Positions 27,637-38,285 of a stretch of DNA of 64,000 bases are shown one piece after another. Each line of letters begins with the position of its first letter. The stretch's first letter is position 1. The DNA lies in assembly GCF_022179385.1 (NCBI RefSeq), contig NZ_BPQS01000005.1, forward strand, positions 1 through 64,000, read 5' to 3'. The DNA is from Methylobacterium longum (GTDB taxonomy: Bacteria; Pseudomonadota; Alphaproteobacteria; Rhizobiales; Beijerinckiaceae). The notes below the pieces were generated by a model. That model was not told where the DNA came from. It saw only the letters and a program-made list of their open reading frames with translations, and searched no databases. The translations under genes and the position numbers were made by a program.

Positions 27637-28752
27637 ATGTCCGCCCCCCGACCCGCCCGTCCGGAACCGCGTCCCGGCGTCCTGGTGATCGACACCTACG
27701 TGCCCGGCAAGAGCGGGCGGCCCGGCGGCGGCAAGGTCTACAAGCTCTCGTCCAACGAGACGCCCCTCGGCCCGAGCCCGGCGGCGCTGGCGGCCCTGCA
27801 CGAGGCCACCGCCAAGCTCGAGACCTATCCGGACGGGCGCGCCACGGCGCTGCGCACCGCCATCGCCAAGCGCTACGGTCTCGATCCCGAGCGGATCGTC
27901 TGCGGCGCGGGCTCGGACGAGCTGCTGTCGCTGCTGGCCTACGCGTATGGCGGGCCGGGCACCGAGGGGATCTACTCGGAGCACGGATTCCTGGTCTACC
28001 GGATCGCCATCCTGGCCTCGGGCGCGGAGCCCGTGGTGGCGCCCGAGCGCGACCTGACCGTCGACGTCGACGCGATCCTGGCCCGGGTCACCGAGCGCAC
28101 GCGGATCGTCTACGTCACCAACCCCAACAACCCCACCGGCACCTACCTGCCCTTCGACGAGATCCGCCGGCTGCATGCCGGCCTGCCGCCGCAGGTGCTG
28201 CTGGTGATCGACGGCGCCTACGCGGAATACGTCCGGGCCAACGACTACTCGGCCGGCCTCGAACTCGCGCTGGAATCCGAGAACGTCGTGATGACCCGGA
28301 CCTTCTCGAAGATCCACGGGCTCGCCGCGGTGCGGATCGGCTGGATGGTGGCGCCGCCCCACGTCGCGGACGCGGTCAACCGCATCCGCGGCCCGTTCAA
28401 CGTCTCGGGACCGGCCATCGCCGCAGGCTCGGCCGCCATCGCCGACGAGGCGCACATGGCGGCGGCGGCCGCCCACAACGCCGAGTGGCTGCCGAAGCTC
28501 ACCGAAGGCGCCCGCGCCCTCGGGCTGACCGTGACGCCGAGCGTCGCCAACTTCCTGCTGATCCACTTCCCCGACGCCCCCGGCCGCTCGGCGGCCGACG
28601 CCGACGCGTTCCTGACCGAGCACGGCCTCATCACCCGCCGCGTCACCGCCTACGGCCTGCCCGACGCCCTGCGGGTGACGGTGGCGGGCGCCGAGGCGAA
28701 CGAGGCCTTCCTGGCGGCGCTCGGCGCCTTCGTGCGGGGCTCCCATGCCTGA
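27637..28752 (+). CDS. hisC: histidinol-phosphate aminotransferase
   Basis: 371 residues, a class I/II PLP aminotransferase. Visible: [12 protein letters not shown], the NPNNPTGT substrate/PLP segment, DGAYAEYV and the PLP lysine in [17 protein letters not shown]. It acts in histidine synthesis and, next to a prephenate-type dehydrogenase, may also transaminate aromatic precursors. It overlaps tyrC by eight bases, so the two are coupled. Confidence 0.9.
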   Translation: MSAPRPARPEPRPGVLVIDTYVPGKSGRPGGGKVYKLSSNETPLGPSPAALAALHEATAKLETYPDGRATALRTAIAKRYGLDPERIVCGAGSDELLSLLAYAYGGPGTEGIYSEHGFLVYRIAILASGAEPVVAPERDLTVDVDAILARVTERTRIVYVTNPNNPTGTYLPFDEIRRLHAGLPPQVLLVIDGAYAEYVRANDYSAGLELALESENVVMTRTFSKIHGLAAVRIGWMVAPPHVADAVNRIRGPFNVSGPAIAAGSAAIADEAHMAAAAAHNAEWLPKLTEGARALGLTVTPSVANFLLIHFPDAPGRSAADADAFLTEHGLITRRVTAYGLPDALRVTVAGAEANEAFLAALGAFVRGSHA

Positions 28753-29695
28753 GGGAACCCTGCCCGAGGCCCGGGAGCCCGCTGTCGGCCGGCTGGCCAT
28801 CGTGGGTCTCGGCCTGATCGGATCCTCGATCGCCCGGGCGGCGCGGCGCTACGGCCTCGCCCGCACGATCGTGGCGGTGGACCGCGACCCGGCCGTATGC
28901 GCCCGGGTGCGCGAACTCGGCATCGCCGACGCGGTCACCGACGATGCGGCCGAGGGCGCGGCCGACACCGACCTCGTGATTCTCTGCGTACCGGTGGGCG
29001 CCATCGGGGCGGCGGCCGCCGAGATGGCCCCGCACCTCAAGCCCGGCGCCATCGTGTCGGATGTCGGCTCCGTGAAAGGTGCCGTGGTGGCTGCGATCCG
29101 GCCGCACCTGCCCGCGGGCGTCGCCCTGGTCCCCGGCCACCCGATCGCCGGAACCGAGTTCTCGGGGCCTGATGCCGGCTTCGCGACCCTGTTCAACGGC
29201 CGCTGGTGCATCCTCACGCCCCCCGAGGGCACCGCGCCGGCCGCCGTCGCGCGGGTGCGGGCGCTGTGGGAGGGGATGGGCGCCAACGTCGAGACGATGA
29301 GCGCGGAGCACCACGACCACGTGCTGGCGATCACCAGCCACCTGCCGCACCTGATCGCCTACAACATCGTCGGCACCGCCGCCGACCTCGAATCGGCGAC
29401 GCAGTCCGAGGTGATCAAGTTCTCGGCGAGCGGCTTCCGCGACTTCACCCGCATCGCCGCCTCGGACCCGACCATGTGGCGGGACATCTTCCTCAACAAC
29501 CGCGACGCGGTGCTGGAGATGCTCGGCCGGTTCAACGAGGATCTCTCGGCGCTCGCCAAGGCGGTCCGCTGGGGGGACGGCGACGCGCTCCACGCGATGT
29601 TCACCCGCACCCGGGCGATCCGGCGCAGCATCGTGGCGCAGGGCCAGGAGACCGCGGCCCCGGATTTCGGCCGGCCGCGCCCGCCGGAGGCGTGA
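28745..29695 (+). CDS. tyrC: prephenate/arogenate dehydrogenase
   Basis: 316 residues. The NAD(P)-binding motif [16 protein letters not shown] lies at about 17-32. The catalytic-domain histidines are in [13 protein letters not shown] and [12 protein letters not shown]. It oxidises prephenate or arogenate on the route to tyrosine. The ATG lies inside the end of hisC. The gene converges with msrA. Which substrate is preferred cannot be told from the sequence by eye, so the symbol is tentative. Confidence 0.88.
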   Translation: MPEGTLPEAREPAVGRLAIVGLGLIGSSIARAARRYGLARTIVAVDRDPAVCARVRELGIADAVTDDAAEGAADTDLVILCVPVGAIGAAAAEMAPHLKPGAIVSDVGSVKGAVVAAIRPHLPAGVALVPGHPIAGTEFSGPDAGFATLFNGRWCILTPPEGTAPAAVARVRALWEGMGANVETMSAEHHDHVLAITSHLPHLIAYNIVGTAADLESATQSEVIKFSASGFRDFTRIAASDPTMWRDIFLNNRDAVLEMLGRFNEDLSALAKAVRWGDGDALHAMFTRTRAIRRSIVAQGQETAAPDFGRPRPPEA

Positions 29696-29756
29696 GCGGA
29701 CCCCGCGCCCATCCGATCGACCGCCCCCATCCCGCGGCACCGGTACGCAGCGGAGG

Positions 29757-29777
29757 CCCCGGCGGAGGGGGCCGGGG
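29757..29777. terminator. candidate hairpin between convergent tyrC and msrA
   Basis: CCCCGGC (29757-29763) and GCCGGGG (29771-29777) form a seven-base GC stem around a seven-base loop, extendable by a G-T and a G-C pair. It lies in the 166-base gap between two convergent genes. There is no T-tract on either side, so it is only a candidate. Confidence 0.35.
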
Positions 29778-29861
29778 TCGCGCGGCCGGCGGGACACCGC
29801 CGCCGCGGCCCGCCGGGCGGTCACCGCGGGATGAGCGGGCTGGACCGGCTGGGAGCCCGCG

Positions 29862-30578
29862 TCACGCCGGCGGGCGGTTGACCAGAACCGGCCGCGCCGT
29901 CGTCCGCTCCGGGAACAGGCCGCGCAGCGCCTCGAGCTTCGGCGCGTCGTTGGCGGCGATGTACGGGTGCGTCGGGTGCAGCGCCATGAAATCCTGGTGG
30001 TAGCCCTCCGCCGGGTAGAAGGCCGCCCCCGGCTCGACCCGCGTGGCGACGGGCCGCATGTAGGCCCGGGCCGCGTCGAGCTGGGCGATGTAGGCCCGCG
30101 CCACCCGGGCCTGCTCGGCATCCTGCGGGAACAGGGCCGAGCGGTACTGGGGCCCGCTGTCAGGGCCCTGACGGTCCACCTGGGTCGGGTCCAGCGCCAC
30201 CGAGAAGAAGATCCGCAGGAGCTCGTCGTAGCGGATCGCGGCCGGGTCGTAGGTGACCGCCACGGCCTCCGCGTGGCCGGTCCCGCCGCCGCTGACGCTC
30301 CGGTACTCGGCGTCCTCGCGGGTGCCGCCGGCATAGCCCGAGACCGCGTTCGTCACCCCGCGGACGTGCTGGAACACCCCCTGCACGCCCCAGAAGCAGC
30401 CACCCGCGAACACGGCCACGCGCGAGCCCGGTGCCTCGGCCGCGGGGGCGGCGGCCTCCGGCAGGCGGCGGGGCGCCTCCTCGGCGAAGGCCGGCAGCCG
30501 GGGCAGCAGGAGCGCCCCCGCCAGGCCGAGCCCGAGGGCGGCGCCGAGGAGCGGGCGGAGCGTGTCACGAAGAGCCAT
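29862..30578 (-). CDS. msrA: peptide methionine sulfoxide reductase A, exported
   Basis: 238 residues. A hydrophobic N-terminus (about 8-32) indicates a signal peptide or anchor, so it probably acts in the periplasm. The catalytic motif is AGGCFWGVQGVFQHV, and GYAGG, TGHAEAV and the GYHQDF segment are canonical. It repairs methionine S-sulfoxide in proteins. Divergent from trpB. A large ORF in another frame over this stretch is a shadow. Confidence 0.93.
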   Translation of the reverse strand: MALRDTLRPLLGAALGLGLAGALLLPRLPAFAEEAPRRLPEAAAPAAEAPGSRVAVFAGGCFWGVQGVFQHVRGVTNAVSGYAGGTREDAEYRSVSGGGTGHAEAVAVTYDPAAIRYDELLRIFFSVALDPTQVDRQGPDSGPQYRSALFPQDAEQARVARAYIAQLDAARAYMRPVATRVEPGAAFYPAEGYHQDFMALHPTHPYIAANDAPKLEALRGLFPERTTARPVLVNRPPA

Positions 30579-30742
30579 GCTGATCTCCTGCCGGATGCGG
30601 TCTCAGATGCGGCGGCATGCGCTGACAGCCCGTTCGTCCTGAGGCCCGTTCCGGTTACGCGGGCGGCAGGCCGCATTGCGGCGGCGGCAACATGGGTCTA
30701 GGCACCCGGCAACAGATCGACCCCGCGCGCAGGATTCGTCCC

Positions 30743-31984
<1,242 letters not shown>

Positions 31985-32235
31985 GGGCCAGCCCGGGCCG
32001 GAACCGCACCCTGTGACAGGGGCCTGGAACGCGATGGACGGTGACCCGGGCCCCGACGATCAGGGCGCCGCTGGCGCCGCCCGTCTCAGGCCGTTCGCCG
32101 ATTCCGGCGCGGCCGTCGTCGCGACCGGGGCGAAGCAATCCAGCCGCGCCACCTGACATGCGTGGCCCCGGGGGGTGATCGGCCGATCCCGCCGCACGCG
32201 ACGGGCGGCCAGACCCTCCCGGAGGCCGAGGCGCT

Positions 32236-32859
32236 TCACCGCACCGTCACCTGCTCCCGGATCCGCTCGTAGACCGTCCGGCTGAGGACCCGCTTCGTCA
32301 GCAGCTGGTCCACCGAGGCGTAGGGGCGTTTGGCGACGATCGCCCGGCCGATGGTGCCGCCGCCCCGCAGGCGGTTCAGATCCGCCACCGACGCGGTGTT
32401 GAGGTCGACCACCGCCACGGCCCGGGGGCCGGCGTTATCCTCTGCCCGGTCGACCTCGGCCTCAGCCGCCGCCTCCTGGGCGGGGGATTCCCCGGACCCG
32501 GCCGGCGGCGCCGGCTCGGACGGGAAGGCGAGGGCGTCGGACGGCATCTGGTTCGGGGCCGCCGGCGCCGCGATGCTCCGGGGCGGGGCGGGGGGCTCCC
32601 GGGTCGGCTCGGCCGCCGCGGGCGGGATGGGAGCCGTCGCAGGGGGCATCGCAGGCGGCGTCGCTGTCGCAGGGGCGGGAGCGGACGGCGCCGGCGGCTG
32701 GACGGGTGCCGGCGACTCGGACATCTGGGTGGGCGCGGGGGAGGGCGCGGGCTGGAGCACGGGGCCCGGGCTCGGCAGCAGGAATTGAACCACCGCCGCC
32801 AATATGCCGGCGATGATGAGCAAGACCGAAATTCTGAGGATTGCGGGACCGCTGAGCAC
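32236..32859 (-). CDS. membrane-anchored helix-hairpin-helix (ComEA-like) protein
   Basis: 207 residues. One N-terminal membrane helix (ILRISVLLIIAGILAAVVQFLL) is followed by a Pro/Ala-rich linker of about 110 residues. The C-terminal domain (VVDLNTASVADLNRLRGGGTIGRAIVAKRPYASVDQLLTKRVLSRTVYERIREQV) is a ComEA-type helix-hairpin-helix. Such proteins bind DNA outside the inner membrane in competence systems. No other competence gene is nearby, so a DNA-uptake role is only a possibility. Confidence 0.75.
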   Translation of the reverse strand: MLSGPAILRISVLLIIAGILAAVVQFLLPSPGPVLQPAPSPAPTQMSESPAPVQPPAPSAPAPATATPPAMPPATAPIPPAAAEPTREPPAPPRSIAAPAAPNQMPSDALAFPSEPAPPAGSGESPAQEAAAEAEVDRAEDNAGPRAVAVVDLNTASVADLNRLRGGGTIGRAIVAKRPYASVDQLLTKRVLSRTVYERIREQVTVR

Positions 32860-32960
32860 GCACCACTCGATGAGGATTTAAACTATATGCCGCTCCAATT
32901 TATGTTGTCTTCGGCCGCGGTCCAACCGGCCGACCGCGACCGGCGTGAAATCAACCGGGG

Positions 32961-34805
32961 ATGACGGGGCGGAATCCGCGCCTGGGCGAGCGACTCGGAT
33001 CCCTGCGCTACCTGCCCACCCTGTTCCGCGAGGTCGCCGCGGCGAGTCCGCGGCTGCTCGCCGCGAGCCTGTGCCTCCGCCTCGTGGCGGCCTGCCTGCC
33101 GGTGCTGACCCTGTACCTCGCCAAGCTGATCCTCGACGGGATCGTGGCCGAGCACGCCCGGCCGGCGCCGGAGGCGGGGCTCGCGGAATGGCTCGCCGAT
33201 CCCGCCCGGGCGCGGCTGGCCGGCCTGGTGGCGGCCGAGTTCGGCCTCGCCCTGCTGTCGGACCTCACCGGCCGCCTCACGAACCTCACCGAGACCCTGA
33301 TCGGCGATCTCTACGCCAGCGCGGCCTCGCTGCGGCTGATGGCGCACGCCGCCGCCCTCGACCTCGCGCAGTTCGAGGACAGCGCCCAGCAGGACCGGCT
33401 GGAGCGGGCGCGCCAGCAGGTCAGCGGGCGCACCGGGCTGATCGGGACGGTGCTGGGGCAGTTCCAGGCCCTGGTGACCCTGGCCGCCCTGGCAATCGGC
33501 GTCGCGGCCTTCACCCCCTGGCTGGTGGTGCTGATCGGCCTCGCCGTGGTGCCGGCGGTGCTCAACGAGTGGCACTTCACCGGCGCCGGCTACCGCCTCG
33601 CGTGGTACCGCTCGCCGGAGCGGCGCCGGCTCGGCTACCTGCGCTACGTCGGCGCCAGCGTCGAGACCGCCAAGGAGGTCAAGCTCTTCGGCCTCTCGGG
33701 CTACCTGATCGGCCTCTACGCGGAGGTCGCCGACCGGCTGCTCGCCGAGACGCGCGCCCTCGCCACGGCCCGCGCGCGCTGGGGCTTCGCCTTCGCGAGT
33801 CTCGGGACGCTCGCCTACTACGCCGCCTACGCGGTCATCGTCTGGCGCACGGTGGCGGGATCGTTCTCCGTGGGCGACCTCGCCTTCCTGGCCGGGGCGT
33901 TCCAGCGCCTGCGCGGCGGCATCGAGGGGCTGCTGCTGGGGGTCACCCAGATCACGGGCCAAGCGCAGTACCTCGACGACTTCTTCTCGTTCTTCGCGGT
34001 CCGGCCGCAGATCCGCTCGCCCGCGCAGGCCCTGCCGGTGCCGAGCCCGATCCGGGAGGGGCTGGTCTTCGAGGATGTCGGCTACCGCTATCCCGGCACG
34101 GAGACCTGGGCGCTGCGCGGCCTGTCCTTCACGGTCCGGGCCGGGGAGACGGTGGCGCTGGTCGGCGGCAACGGCGCCGGCAAGACCACGATCGTCAAGC
34201 TGATGACCCGGCTCTACGATCCGCAGGAGGGCCGCGTGCTCCTCGACGGGGTGCCGCTGCCGGCCTACGACCTCGACGCCCTGCGGGCGCGGATCGGCGC
34301 GATCTTCCAGGACTTCGTCCGCTTCAGCCTCACCGCCGGCGAGAACGTGGCGGTCGGCCGCATCGAGGCCGCGGGCGACGCGGACCGCATCGCGGCCGCC
34401 GCCGCCCGCGGCCTCGCCGCCCCGGTGATCGAGCGCCTGCCCGAGGGCTACGACCAGCCGCTGGGCAAGATGTTCGCGGGCGGCCTCGATCTCTCCGGGG
34501 GCGAGTGGCAGAAGATCGCCCTGTCCCGGGCCTACATCCGCGAGGCCGAGATCCTGATCCTCGACGAGCCCACCGCGGCGCTGGACGCCCGGGCCGAGCA
34601 CGACGTGTTCGCCCGGTTCCGCGAGCTGTCGGCCGGGCGCACCGCGGTGCTGATCTCGCACCGCTTCTCGACGGTGCGCATGGCCGACCGGATCCTGGTC
34701 CTGGAGGGCGGCCGGGTGCTGGAGCAGGGCAGCCACGCCGCCCTGATGGCGCGGGGCGGGCGCTACGCCGAGCTGTTCACGCTGCAGGCGGAGGGCTACC
34801 GCTAG
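32961..34805 (+). CDS. ABC transporter, fused permease and ATPase (exporter type)
   Basis: 614 residues. The N-terminal half has about six membrane helices. The ATPase has Walker A GGNGAGKTT, the signature DLSGGEWQKIALSRAY, Walker B ILILDEPTAALD and the H-loop LISHRFSTVRMADRI. It is a half-transporter of the MsbA/lipid-exporter type that should act as a homodimer. Substrate unknown. The next gene encodes a secreted envelope protein (EipB) after a 123-base gap. Confidence 0.88.
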   Translation: MTGRNPRLGERLGSLRYLPTLFREVAAASPRLLAASLCLRLVAACLPVLTLYLAKLILDGIVAEHARPAPEAGLAEWLADPARARLAGLVAAEFGLALLSDLTGRLTNLTETLIGDLYASAASLRLMAHAAALDLAQFEDSAQQDRLERARQQVSGRTGLIGTVLGQFQALVTLAALAIGVAAFTPWLVVLIGLAVVPAVLNEWHFTGAGYRLAWYRSPERRRLGYLRYVGASVETAKEVKLFGLSGYLIGLYAEVADRLLAETRALATARARWGFAFASLGTLAYYAAYAVIVWRTVAGSFSVGDLAFLAGAFQRLRGGIEGLLLGVTQITGQAQYLDDFFSFFAVRPQIRSPAQALPVPSPIREGLVFEDVGYRYPGTETWALRGLSFTVRAGETVALVGGNGAGKTTIVKLMTRLYDPQEGRVLLDGVPLPAYDLDALRARIGAIFQDFVRFSLTAGENVAVGRIEAAGDADRIAAAAARGLAAPVIERLPEGYDQPLGKMFAGGLDLSGGEWQKIALSRAYIREAEILILDEPTAALDARAEHDVFARFRELSAGRTAVLISHRFSTVRMADRILVLEGGRVLEQGSHAALMARGGRYAELFTLQAEGYR

Positions 34806-34928
34806 GTGCCGCGCGGCGGGGATGCCGCCACGCTGCGGCGCGGGTGGGTTCCCGGGTCTGCGACGACGGCCGAGGATTGCCCGATTCCCTGAGCCTGCTA
34901 TCTGCGGCGGACTGAACCGAGGTCATCC

Positions 34929-35852
34929 ATGCGCCTGCGCCTCTCCCGACTGCTGACGGCCGGCCTTCTCGTCTCCGCCTGGGGGGCGCAGGCGGCCCCG
35001 CCCGCCGCCCCCGAGCCGGAGGCCAAGCCGGCCGCGCCGGCACCGGCGCCCGCGATCGTGCTGGCCAACCACCGCGCGGTCTACGACCTGTCGCTCGCCG
35101 AGGGCGGCGGCACCCGCTCGGTGGAGAGCGCCCGCGGGCGCATCGTCATCGACTTCCGCGGCGATGCCTGCCGCGGCTACACGATGCAGACCCGGCAGGT
35201 GACGGAGCTGTCCTCGGGGGAGACCGGCGCGCGCCTGTCGGACATGCGCAGCACCACCTTCGAGGGCGGGCAGGGCCGCGAGTTCCGGTTCAAGACGACG
35301 ACGCTGACCAACAACCAGCCCGCCGCGCCGGTGGACGGGACCGCCTCCGAGCAGGGCGACAGCCTCACGGTGAAGCTGAAGGGGCCCGGCAAGCCCCTCA
35401 CCGTGGCGGGGCCGGTGCTGTTCCCGAGCGAGCACATGCGCCGCCTGATCGAGACCGCGCGGGCGGGCCAGCCGACCCTGTCGGTCAAGGTCTTCGACGG
35501 CTCCGACGACGGCCGGAAGATCTACGACACCTTCGCGGTGATCGGCCACACCGAGACGGGCCCGGCCCCCGCCGCCGGCTCGACCCGCGACAAGCCCCTG
35601 CGGGAGGGCTCGCTCGCCGCCATGCCGCACTGGCCGGTGCGCCTGAGCTACTACACGGAGGGCGCCGGGGAGCGGACGCCGATCTACACCCTCGGCTTCG
35701 ATCTCTACGAGAACGGCGTCAGCGGCGCGCTCAAGCTCGATTACGGCGAGTTCGCCATCCTGGGCGACATGACCGCCCTCGACATCGATGCCCAGGCCGG
35801 ACGGGGCGACCGGGAGGCCGGCAAGGACGCCGGTAAGGGCTGCACGCCCTGA
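34929..35852 (+). CDS. eipB: cell envelope integrity protein EipB (DUF1849)
   Basis: 307 residues with a signal peptide (MRLRLSRLLTAGLLVSAWGAQA) and an Ala/Pro linker. The DUF1849 core follows: NHRAVYDLSLAEGGG, GRIVIDFRGDACRGYTMQTRQV and the late YTLGFDLYENG. One cysteine lies in DACRGY and the other near the C-terminus (KGCTP), matching the conserved disulfide in Brucella EipB. EipB is a periplasmic beta-spiral protein needed for envelope stability in alphaproteobacteria. Confidence 0.88.
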   Translation: MRLRLSRLLTAGLLVSAWGAQAAPPAAPEPEAKPAAPAPAPAIVLANHRAVYDLSLAEGGGTRSVESARGRIVIDFRGDACRGYTMQTRQVTELSSGETGARLSDMRSTTFEGGQGREFRFKTTTLTNNQPAAPVDGTASEQGDSLTVKLKGPGKPLTVAGPVLFPSEHMRRLIETARAGQPTLSVKVFDGSDDGRKIYDTFAVIGHTETGPAPAAGSTRDKPLREGSLAAMPHWPVRLSYYTEGAGERTPIYTLGFDLYENGVSGALKLDYGEFAILGDMTALDIDAQAGRGDREAGKDAGKGCTP

Positions 35853-35924
35853 CGGTGGGGTCGGCCGAGCCCGCAGGCGTCACCCTCCCCCTCGGCGGGC
35901 CCGCGCGGGCGCGGCGCGCCCGCC

Positions 35925-36227
35925 TCACGCCCACTCGTCGTCCGGCCGCGGCGACAGCCGCTGCCACGCCTCGGCGATCCGCTCCGGCTTGATCTCCAGC
36001 GCCGTCGCGCAGGCGAGGAGGACGTTCTCGTCGCCCATCACGTGGTCGAGGACGCCCACCAGGAACGCGGGCTCCCGGGCGCTCTCGCGGAGCGTGTCGG
36101 GGCTGAGCCCGCTCGCCGCCATGAAGGGCAGAAGACGGTCTTCGTCCCCAGCGATCCACAACAGAACGTCCAGAGCGAGCCGTTCGGCGGGCTCATGCCC
36201 TTGAAGAGGTTTGCCATTCATCAACAT
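35925..36227 (-). CDS. DUF3572 family protein
   Basis: 100 residues, helical. Segments such as ALDVLLWIAGDEDRLLPFMAASGLSPDTLR and FLVGVLDHVMGDENVLLACA are typical of DUF3572, found almost only in alphaproteobacteria and usually divergent from divK, as here. Its function is not known. The ATG could be at 36227 or, two codons later, at 36221. Confidence 0.8.
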   Translation of the reverse strand: MLMNGKPLQGHEPAERLALDVLLWIAGDEDRLLPFMAASGLSPDTLRESAREPAFLVGVLDHVMGDENVLLACATALEIKPERIAEAWQRLSPRPDDEWA

Positions 36228-36300
36228 GTGAACGCTACAAAGGCGAGGGAGGGCTTCACCGCCCGCTAATCATGATCGGCACGCACCGGGACAGGGGATC

Positions 36301-36672
36301 ATGAAGAAAACGGTGCTGATCGTCGAGGACAACGAGTTGAACATGAAGCTGTTCAACGACCTCCTGGAAGCGAACGGCTACGCGACCCTGAAGACCGCCC
36401 ACGGGATCGAGGCGATCGAGCTCGCCCGCGCGCATCATCCCGACCTGATCCTCATGGACATCCAGCTCCCCGAGGTCTCCGGCCTGGAGGTGACGAAGTG
36501 GCTCAAGGAGGACGACGACCTCAAGGGCATCCCGGTCATCGCCATCACGGCCTTCGCCATGAAGGGCGACGAGGAGCGGATCCGCGAGGGCGGCTGCGAG
36601 GCCTACCTGTCGAAGCCGATCTCGGTCGCGAAGTTTTTGGCAACGGTTCGCGCGTATCTTGAACCCCGGTGA
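36301..36672 (+). CDS. divK: single-domain response regulator DivK
   Basis: 123 residues forming one receiver domain: acidic pocket VEDNELN, phosphoacceptor aspartate 53 ([13 protein letters not shown]), the conserved threonine ([11 protein letters not shown]) and lysine (YLSKPI). DivK controls asymmetric division and the CtrA pathway through the DivJ/PleC kinases. It is followed by pleD, as in Caulobacter. A 17-bp inverted repeat separates the two genes. Confidence 0.95.
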   Translation: MKKTVLIVEDNELNMKLFNDLLEANGYATLKTAHGIEAIELARAHHPDLILMDIQLPEVSGLEVTKWLKEDDDLKGIPVIAITAFAMKGDEERIREGGCEAYLSKPISVAKFLATVRAYLEPR

Positions 36673-36690
36673 CCCCGGAGGGGCGCACCG

Positions 36691-36734
36691 TTGAGGAGGT
36701 CACCCGGCCGCGCCGGACCGGGTGACCTCCTCAA
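36691..36734. terminator. perfect 17-bp inverted repeat between divK and pleD
   Basis: TTGAGGAGGTCACCCGG (36691-36707) is mirrored exactly by CCGGGTGACCTCCTCAA (36718-36734) around a 10-base loop. It begins 19 bases after the divK stop. The stem is very stable, but no T-tract follows. It could stop or reduce read-through into pleD, stabilise the 3-prime end of divK mRNA, or be a protein-binding site. The left arm contains AGGAGG, a ribosome-binding-like sequence that is sequestered in the hairpin. Confidence 0.7.
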
Positions 36735-36803
36735 TCGTCCGTCCCGATGCGTCAGCCCGGTCCGCCCCGTGCGGGCCGCCCGGTCGCGCGTCAGCGAGGA
36801 ACC

Positions 36804-38177
36804 ATGTCGGCCCGCGTCCTCATCGTCGACGACCTGTTCCCGAACGTGAAGCTTCTGGAGACGAAGCTCGGGCTGGAATATTTCGACACCCTCGCCGCCA
36901 TGAACGGCCCGGACGCCATCGCGATCTGCGAGAAGGGTCTGTGCGACCTCGTGCTGCTCGACGTGATGATGCCCGGCATGGACGGGTTCGAGGTCTGCCG
37001 CCACCTCAAGAGCAACCCGGTCACCGCCCACATCCCGGTGGTGATGGTCACGGCCCTCGACCAGCCCTCGGACCGGCTGCGCGGCCTCGATGCCGGCGCC
37101 GACGACTTCCTGACGAAGCCCGTGGACGACACCGCCCTGTTCTCCCGGGTGCGGAGCCTCGTGCGCCTGAAGGCCGTGACCGACGAGCTGCGCCAGCGGG
37201 CGCTGGCCTCGCGGGAGTTCGGCATCGGCGATCCCCTGGCGCTCGCGACCGCGGAGACCGGCCTCGACGCCCGGATCCTGCTGGTCGAGGACCGGCCCGG
37301 CTCGGCCGAGCGGCTGGCCGGGGCGCTGCGCCAGCACCACGCCGTCACCATCGAGCCCGACCCGCAGGCGGCACTCGGCCTCGCGGCCGAGGCGGGGTTC
37401 GACCTCGCCCTGGTGAGCCTCGACCTCGACGGCTTCGACGGCCTGCGCCTGTGCAGCCAGCTCCGGTCGCTGGACCGGACCCGCGCCATGCCGCTGATCA
37501 TGCTGGCGGAGGAGCACGACCGCGCCCGGGTGGTCCGCGGCCTCGATTTCGGCGTGCACGACTTCCTGATGCGCCCGGTCGACCGCAACGAGCTGCTGGC
37601 CCGGGCCCGCACCCAGGTGAAGCGCAAGCGCTTCACGGAGGCGCTCCGGGGGGCGATGCAGGCCTCCCTGCAGATGGCCGTGATCGACGGGCTGACCGGC
37701 CTGCACAACCGGCGCTACCTCGACAACCATCTCGGCGCGCTGTTCGCCGAAGCGGGGGCCCGCCGCCCGGCGCTCGCCGCCCTGATCCTCGACATCGACC
37801 ACTTCAAGGGCATCAACGACGGCTACGGCCACGAGGCCGGCGACGAGGTGCTGCGCGGCTTCGCCGAGCGGGTGCGCCAGCACACGCGGCCGGTGGACAT
37901 CGTGGCGCGCTACGGCGGCGAGGAGATCGTGGTGATCCTGCCCGAGGCGGGCCTCGCCGAGGCGCAGATCATCGCCGAGCGCATCCGCGAGCGCGTCGAG
38001 GCGGCGCCGTTCCCGGTGCAGCGGGCGACCCGGTCGATCCCCGTCACCGTCTCGATCGGCGTCGCCGTGCGGCACGCGGAGGATGCCGAACCCGGCGCCA
38101 TGCTCAAGCGCGCCGACCTCGCCCTCTACCGGGCCAAGGCGGCGGGCCGGAACCGGGTGGAGCCGCAGGCGGCCTGA
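36804..38177 (+). CDS. pleD: response regulator diguanylate cyclase PleD
   Basis: 457 residues in the PleD order: a receiver domain with phosphoacceptor aspartate 53 (LVLLDVMMPGMDG), a second degenerate receiver (RILLVEDRPGS, LVSLDLDGFDG) and a GGDEF domain. The active-site motif is GGEEI rather than GGEEF. The inhibitory site RPVD lies five residues before it, so product inhibition is expected. It makes c-di-GMP at the stalked-pole-type transition. ATG 36804 is chosen over an upstream in-frame ATG by family length. Confidence 0.95.
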   Translation: MSARVLIVDDLFPNVKLLETKLGLEYFDTLAAMNGPDAIAICEKGLCDLVLLDVMMPGMDGFEVCRHLKSNPVTAHIPVVMVTALDQPSDRLRGLDAGADDFLTKPVDDTALFSRVRSLVRLKAVTDELRQRALASREFGIGDPLALATAETGLDARILLVEDRPGSAERLAGALRQHHAVTIEPDPQAALGLAAEAGFDLALVSLDLDGFDGLRLCSQLRSLDRTRAMPLIMLAEEHDRARVVRGLDFGVHDFLMRPVDRNELLARARTQVKRKRFTEALRGAMQASLQMAVIDGLTGLHNRRYLDNHLGALFAEAGARRPALAALILDIDHFKGINDGYGHEAGDEVLRGFAERVRQHTRPVDIVARYGGEEIVVILPEAGLAEAQIIAERIRERVEAAPFPVQRATRSIPVTVSIGVAVRHAEDAEPGAMLKRADLALYRAKAAGRNRVEPQAA

Positions 38178-38285
38178 TCCCGCGCGGCCGTCCGGCCAAC
38201 ACGCCGGTTGACACCACCCCCGGCATCGCCAACACCTCGCGCCCGCCGCCCCCGCGCGGCGGATCCCGGGAAGACCTGTGACACG

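Noticed and set aside
36228-36300. CtrA box before divK
   Set aside because: No TTAA-N7-TTAA pattern was found in the short upstream region.
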